This document shows positions 15,444 to 18,326 of a stretch of 18,326 bases of DNA, one piece after another. Position 1 is the first letter of the stretch. Each line of letters begins with the position of its first letter. The stretch is from an uncultured Ileibacterium sp. Lineage in GTDB: Bacteria; Bacillota; Clostridia; Peptostreptococcales; Anaerovoracaceae. The stretch lies in the NCBI GenBank assembly GCA_902488835.1, contig CABTXQ010000025.1:1-18326 (forward strand), given 5' to 3'. The notes beneath the pieces were generated by a model, which worked only from the letters and a program-made list of their open reading frames with translations, did no database searches and was not told the origin of the DNA. The translations under genes were made by a program, and so were the position numbers.

Positions 15444-15725
15444 CTAAATTGTGTGCATCGAATTGAAAATTTCCGAGTTCATAACGAGAACTTTCATATC
15501 TTTAAGTTCAGAAGAGATTTTGTCGCACAGTTCACTACATGAACAAGTCATATCCCTTATATCTATTTCCATCATCATAGTGAAAAGGTTTGAGCTTACA
15601 CTCTGATTGACAGAAATTATATTGCCATTCATTTTTGCTATGTTAAGAGCCGCGGTTGCAAGAATTCCGACACGGTCCTTACCTATTATAGTAACTATTG
15701 CCATTGAACCATTATCCTGTTTCAT
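15444..15725 (-). CDS. UPF0237 family ACT-domain protein
   Basis: This is a 93-residue protein made of a single ACT domain (about 7-80), with the opening MAIVTIIGKDRVGILATAALNIAKMNGNIISVNQSV typical of UPF0237, a GcvR-like small ligand-sensing module. It probably binds an amino acid and may regulate the neighbouring UPF0210 protein; this is an inference from conserved pairing. Three cysteines lie close together (TCSCSELC, about 60-66). The start follows AAGGAGA. It begins 11 bases after the radical SAM gene. Confidence 0.92.
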   Translation of the reverse strand: MKQDNGSMAIVTIIGKDRVGILATAALNIAKMNGNIISVNQSVSSNLFTMMMEIDIRDMTCSCSELCDKISSELKDMKVLVMNSEIFNSMHTI

Positions 15726-15736
15726 TTGAATCTCCT

Positions 15737-16822
15737 TTATCCTTTTATAACTAGTTTGAAATCTCCATCTGAAAGAAGATCGTCAACTTTATACCTTATG
15801 TTAAGATGGGGATATTTATTATTAAAATATATCTTGTTTTCACCACCATTACCAATCATATTTGAAAACCACGAAGGGGATGAATAGATATCCGCTTTAA
15901 CGGAATTTCTACATTCTATACATGAGCTGCCAGGATCATGCGCATCTAGACTCTTATTTATCAGATCTTCGATTTTATCTCTTGCTATCGAACCCTCTAC
16001 AAGCTGTCTAAATGCGGGATGATAAGCTGGCGAATCGATTACCGAACTCTCCATTACATCGCTACTCTTTAATCCCACTCTCATTATCGTGATACCGGCC
16101 TTATCCAGGATGAGGTACATGGCTTTTGCTCGTTTAACGGCTTCCTCTTGGGAGATAGGTGTGTATTTTCCTTCAAGATACATATTTAATAACTCGGTGT
16201 CCTTTAGCATAACAGTCGGATAAATTCTTGCAAGAGAAGGTGCGAGATCTGCAGCCTTTTTTGCAGTATAAATAGAAGATTTCAAAGAATCGCCGGGAAG
16301 TCCCACCATGAGCTGTATGCCAAGTTCAAATCCGAATTCATTAATAAGTGCAGAAGCTTTTTCAGTGCATTTTGCAGTATGTCCCCTGTTCGATGCCAAG
16401 AGAACAGCATCATCAAAGCTCTGAGCACCGAGTTCAATGGTATCTACACCGTATGATTTGAGATTTGTCAATATTTCTTCGTCTATATAATCAGGCCTTG
16501 TTGACATGTGAATCTTATCAATCAAGCCGGAATCCTTATATTCCTTAGCGATACTCAGATAAGAAGATTGTGCATCAATTGGAATCCCTGTGAAGCTTCC
16601 CCCGTAGAATGCCAGTTCAACAGTGCCTGCTGCATTTTCCCCCTTAGGTCTAAGAGTTGTGAGCCATTCATCAACAGTATTTCTGACATCTTCTTCTTTC
16701 GGTATTTTTGTTCTTCCGGTAATTTTGTTTTGATTGCAGAATACACATTCATATTCGCAACCGTAGTGTGGAATAAAAATCGGGATAATCGCGTGCTTTT
16801 TTTGGACCTTATATTTACGCAT
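15737..16822 (-). CDS. Radical SAM protein (Elp3/HemN-like)
   Basis: This is a 361-residue radical SAM enzyme. The cluster motif CxxxCxxC is at C22, C26 and C29 (GCEYECVFC), followed by AFYGGSFTG (SAM-binding GGE-type position) and the STRPDYIDEEIL and TIELGAQSFDDAVLLASNRGH segments that mark the Elp3-like subgroup found in many Clostridia. It has no acetyltransferase domain, unlike true Elp3. A second cysteine pair (CIEC, about 299-302) could hold another metal, which is uncertain. Substrate unknown; tRNA or peptide modification is a reasonable guess. The ATG is two bases after the stop of the upstream gene with only a weak ribosome site, so it is probably coupled to it. Confidence 0.9.
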   Translation of the reverse strand: MRKYKVQKKHAIIPIFIPHYGCEYECVFCNQNKITGRTKIPKEEDVRNTVDEWLTTLRPKGENAAGTVELAFYGGSFTGIPIDAQSSYLSIAKEYKDSGLIDKIHMSTRPDYIDEEILTNLKSYGVDTIELGAQSFDDAVLLASNRGHTAKCTEKASALINEFGFELGIQLMVGLPGDSLKSSIYTAKKAADLAPSLARIYPTVMLKDTELLNMYLEGKYTPISQEEAVKRAKAMYLILDKAGITIMRVGLKSSDVMESSVIDSPAYHPAFRQLVEGSIARDKIEDLINKSLDAHDPGSSCIECRNSVKADIYSSPSWFSNMIGNGGENKIYFNNKYPHLNIRYKVDDLLSDGDFKLVIKG

Positions 16823-16823
16823 T

Positions 16824-17429
16824 CTAATACCAGCCGTTACTGTTGAAAAATTGCGCTGCAGCTGAAATCGAACCGTACCTGTCTATCATATATGAATACA
16901 TCCAGTTAAGCTGAGTTCTTGGATTTGTCTCCCAATCGGAACCGAAAACTGCCATCTTGCTGCCTGGAAGAGCTTGACCAAGCCCATATGCACCTGAACT
17001 TTGATTCCTTGCATTGACTCTCCAATTGGATTCACGACTTATAATATTAGCCCATCCTTCGGCATCAGAAGCGGAAAGACCCTTTTCAGAAACGATGTTA
17101 AAGAACGCTTCCTTTGCATCACCACTTGGAATTGCGGCATTGACTTTTTCTCTTACCTCACGTTCTTTTTCTTGCTTTTTCTTCTCTTCTTCTTCCTTTG
17201 CTTTACGTTCTTCTTCTATCTTTTTATCAATAGCCGTGTTTATATCTTCCGTGCTTTTAATCATGACCGATGATATTTCTTCAGTAGCATTGATAACAAC
17301 TTTATTTTTTTCAATAGCAATAGAATAGACGGAATTCATAAAGATAAATAAAAGGATAAGAAATATACAGAGTTCTATTATTAGTATTTTTTCCAGTTTT
17401 TTAATTAAAAGATTCAGTGTTTTTTTCAA
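16824..17429 (-). CDS. Membrane-anchored lytic-transglycosylase-like (SLT/lysozyme fold) protein
   Basis: This is a 201-residue cell-envelope protein. There is an N-terminal membrane anchor at about 15-37, a highly charged coiled coil (about 60-97, EEERKAKEEEEKKKQEKEREV), then a lysozyme-like SLT domain at about 104-201. The SLT core SRESNWRVNARNQSSGAYGLGQALPGSKMA contains the likely catalytic Glu133, and the C-terminal LNWMYSYMIDRYGS...NGWY is typical of APF-like and resuscitation-factor-like cell-wall proteins. It probably cuts peptidoglycan outside the membrane. The start is TTG, set by AGGAGG seven bases upstream. First gene of the minus-strand operon; its stop is one base from the radical SAM ATG. 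Confidence 0.85.
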   Translation of the reverse strand: MKKTLNLLIKKLEKILIIELCIFLILLFIFMNSVYSIAIEKNKVVINATEEISSVMIKSTEDINTAIDKKIEEERKAKEEEEKKKQEKEREVREKVNAAIPSGDAKEAFFNIVSEKGLSASDAEGWANIISRESNWRVNARNQSSGAYGLGQALPGSKMAVFGSDWETNPRTQLNWMYSYMIDRYGSISAAAQFFNSNGWY

Positions 17430-17511
17430 GATGACCTCCTAATAAACTCGTATCTTAATTTATCATAATTGGTCTAATTATTCTAGATATTAGGGGATAA
17501 TATTGGTAAAA

Positions 17512-17541
17512 TTTATAGCTCTCTATTTCAATTACTGTTAA
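17512..17541 (-). promoter_or_regulatory. Predicted promoter of the minus-strand operon
   Basis: On the minus strand TTAACA (17541-17536) and TATAAA (17517-17512) are 18 bases apart, giving a leader of about 80 bases before the TTG start at 17429. The match is moderate. Confidence 0.35.
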
Positions 17542-17553
17542 AATGATATATAA
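17526..17553 (+). promoter_or_regulatory. Predicted promoter of tRNA-Thr
   Basis: TATAAT (17548-17553) is perfect; TTTCAA (17526-17531) is a fair -35 box 16 bases upstream. It would start transcription about 20 bases before the tRNA. It overlaps the divergent promoter on the other strand. Confidence 0.45.
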
Positions 17554-17579
17554 TCACAAGCGTAACTTTTCAAATTTAC

Positions 17580-17654
17580 GCTGCCGTGGCTCAATGGTAG
17601 AGCACTTCACTCGTAATGAAGGGGTTGCGAGTTCGATTCTCGCCGGCAGCTCCA
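17580..17654 (+). tRNA. tRNA-Thr, anticodon CGU, CCA encoded
   Basis: The full cloverleaf can be drawn: acceptor GCTGCCG (17580-17586) with CGGCAGC (17644-17650); D arm GCTC...GAGC; anticodon stem CTTCA/TGAAG (17605-17609 and 17617-17621) with loop CTCGTAA and anticodon CGT at 17612-17614; T stem GCGAG/CTCGC with loop TTCGATT; discriminator T and an encoded CCA (17652-17654). It reads ACG threonine codons. A terminator follows directly and mobile-element debris follows that, consistent with a tRNA-proximal integration hotspot. Confidence 0.97.
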
Positions 17655-17657
17655 AAT

Positions 17658-17696
17658 AAGGAAGCATATTTTGATAGAATAATATGCTTCCTTTTT
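17658..17696 (+). terminator. Rho-independent terminator of tRNA-Thr
   Basis: A perfect 13-bp stem (17658-17670 with 17681-17693, core GGAAGCATATT / AATATGCTTCC) around a 10-base loop, followed by TTTTT. Confidence 0.92.
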
Positions 17697-17709
17697 CATT
17701 GCCGAAAAG

Positions 17710-17723
17710 CCTTGATTTCAAGG
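17710..17723. repeat. Short perfect inverted repeat downstream of the tRNA
   Basis: CCTTGA-TT-TCAAGG forms a perfect 6-bp inverted repeat with a 2-base centre. It lies in a 55-base stretch with no other recognisable content between two terminators. It could be a recombinase site or chance. Confidence 0.35.
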
Positions 17724-17751
17724 GATTTCAGTGTTTTAAGGCATAAAGCAG

Positions 17752-17785
17752 CCCGCCCCGGAGTCGTTTCCGGGACGGGTTTTTC
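17752..17785 (+). terminator. Second, GC-rich terminator
   Basis: CCCGCCCCGGA (17752-17762) pairs with TCCGGGACGGG (17769-17779) with one mismatch around a 6-base loop, followed by a T run (17780-17784). No gene in the window reads into it apart from the tRNA, which has its own terminator, so it is probably inherited from a lost gene. Confidence 0.75.
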
Positions 17786-17818
17786 TCGTTTTTTGAGATT
17801 GCAGCGGAGTGCTGTAAA

Positions 17819-17897
17819 AGTAAAGGTTTGCTTCGTGGGTATATCGTTTGCTTTTTGAGTAAAGGTTTGCTTTGTCGGTAATCGTTTGCTTTTACAA
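17819..17897. repeat. Four iterated 19-20 bp repeats (possible IS21-type transposon end)
   Basis: TTTGCTT occurs at 17827, 17847, 17866 and 17885, that is every 19-20 bases. Units one and three share AGTAAAGGTTTGCTT (17819 and 17858) and units two and four share TCGTTTGCTTTT. On the minus strand the unit reads GCAAAC(C/G)(T/A)TTAC with slight variation. Ends built of several ~20-bp repeats are characteristic of IS21-family elements, and the array ends in ...TTTTACA, compatible with a CA terminus. No transposase gene remains. The IS21 link is inference. Confidence 0.5.
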
Positions 17898-17924
17898 ACG
17901 AGCAGTTGCTATACTCAAGAAATA

Positions 17925-18155
17925 ATGAAATATGCAAAATACAAACGCATGCAAGCGAAACTGCAGGAACAAAGCAAACAAAGAAAAGACCAGGCAGATT
18001 CAATCGGGGCACTTATGTTCGAACTCCACGAAACCGAAAACCCTATCACGTCATTTGATAATAAGCTGTGGATTTCTGTAATAGAAAGTATAACGGTGAA
18101 GAACAATGGAACGCTACTGTTCAGGTTTAGAAACGGAATGGAAATTGAAGGATAA
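17925..18155 (+). pseudogene. C-terminal remnant of a large serine recombinase
   Basis: The frame encodes about 76 residues that look like the end of a large serine recombinase: a charged coiled-coil stretch (KYKRMQAKLQEQSKQRKDQADSIG), then ALMFELHETENPITSFDNKLWISVIESITVKNNGTLLFRFRNGMEI, which matches the usual 'F(D)xxLW...v(e)xvTV...g...F(r/k)FxnGxEI' ending. The N-terminal resolvase catalytic domain, the recombinase domain and the zinc ribbon are missing. The frame is open upstream only into the repeat array at 17858. No good ribosome site precedes the ATG. It is probably the 3' end of a truncated integrase left when a mobile element decayed, or cut by insertion of the element whose end lies at 17819-17897. 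Confidence 0.65.
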
Positions 18156-18172
18156 TAGAAACATAAAAAAGA

Positions 18173-18202
18173 GTCCGCAGACAAATATGACTGCGGATTT
18201 TT
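18173..18202 (+). terminator. Terminator after the recombinase remnant
   Basis: TCCGCAG (18174-18180) pairs with CTGCGGA (18191-18197) around a 10-base loop, followed by five T. It lies 18 bases after the recombinase stop and probably ended that gene. Confidence 0.8.
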
Positions 18203-18217
18203 GCTGTTAATAGGAGT

Positions 18218-18248
18218 TTGCACCCATACCCCTTGAATTGCACCCATA
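18218..18248. repeat. Direct repeat TTGCACCCATA, 20-bp period
   Basis: TTGCACCCATA occurs exactly at 18218-18228 and 18238-18248. A second pair of 20-bp-spaced repeats beside the first array suggests the end of another insertion element entering from the right, or part of a recombinase site. Confidence 0.5.
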
Positions 18249-18249
18249 G

Positions 18250-18326
18250 GCTGAAATTCTATCAGAAGTAGTGAATGAATTTGCCACAGCTCTTTTGAGA
18301 AATGTTCAATCTCTTTTTTTATATCA
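18250..18326. other. Unassigned end of window
   Basis: Both a plus frame (reading EILSEVVNEFATALLRN) and a minus frame (reading DIKKEIEHFSKELWQIH toward the repeats) are open to the window edge. Neither gives a family that I recognise, so no gene is called. Confidence 0.3.

Noticed and set aside
17001..17328. Two plus-strand open frames rich in Phe/Ser/Leu
   Set aside because: They mirror the Glu/Lys-rich coiled coil of the minus-strand transglycosylase-like gene, which explains their odd composition.
17616..17858. 80-residue plus-strand frame starting inside the tRNA
   Set aside because: It runs through the tRNA 3' end and two terminators, has no ribosome site and no family resemblance.
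17819..17897. CRISPR-like array
   Set aside because: The repeats are imperfect, only 12-15 bases long, and the intervals are 7-8 bases; no spacers or cas genes are present.

Overview
The window looks like a chromosomal segment of a low-GC anaerobic Firmicute (class Clostridia). The basis is AT-rich coding with AGA/ATA-type codons, strong GGAGG ribosome sites, a complete V-type ATPase operon, an oxygen-sensitive Fe-S serine dehydratase, a short clostridial flavodoxin, and the UPF0237-UPF0210 pair. A genus cannot be fixed from the sequence alone. Most of the window is ordinary metabolism. The last ~650 bases, beside a tRNA, are a small graveyard of mobile DNA.

Layout: (1) Bases 1-6369 hold the plus-strand V-type ATPase operon in the order (I)-K-E-C-F-A-B-D. 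The ligands for a Na+ site in subunit K and the catalytic residues of A and B are all present. A bidirectional hairpin ends it. (2) Bases 6426-7014 hold a minus-strand flavodoxin with a near-consensus sigma-A promoter. A 22-bp palindrome sits on its predicted transcription start, which suggests control by a metal-type repressor. (3) Bases 7015-11826 form a plus-strand cluster: DUF1934, DUF1846, L-serine dehydratase beta and alpha (sdaAB, sdaAA), a Lin0512-family protein and a short-chain dehydrogenase, closed by a strong hairpin. (4) Bases 11896-14050 hold a small DUF5684 membrane protein (minus) diverging from a CLC-type H+/Cl- exchanger with a C-terminal RCK_C/TrkA-C domain (plus). The CLC gene seems to start at an ATA codon and has a sharply GC-rich patch over its most conserved motifs.

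(5) Bases 14067-17429 are a minus-strand operon: a membrane-anchored lytic-transglycosylase-like protein, an Elp3/HemN-like radical SAM protein, UPF0237 (ACT domain) and UPF0210 (PFL-like). (6) Bases 17580-17654 are tRNA-Thr(CGU) with a strong terminator. (7) Bases 17697-18326 hold a second terminator, four 19-20 bp iterated repeats resembling an IS21-type transposon end, the C-terminal remnant of a large serine recombinase, another terminator, and a second pair of 20-bp-spaced repeats. The last ~75 bases cannot be assigned.

Functionally, the V-ATPase (predicted Na+-coupled) and the CLC exchanger handle ions, the serine dehydratase makes pyruvate from serine, and the flavodoxin probably replaces ferredoxin when iron is low. 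I did not find a clearly new defence or biosynthetic system. The best leads are the flavodoxin operator, the ATA start and GC patch in the CLC gene, the Lin0512-SDR pair behind serine dehydratase, and the tRNA-proximal mobile-element debris.
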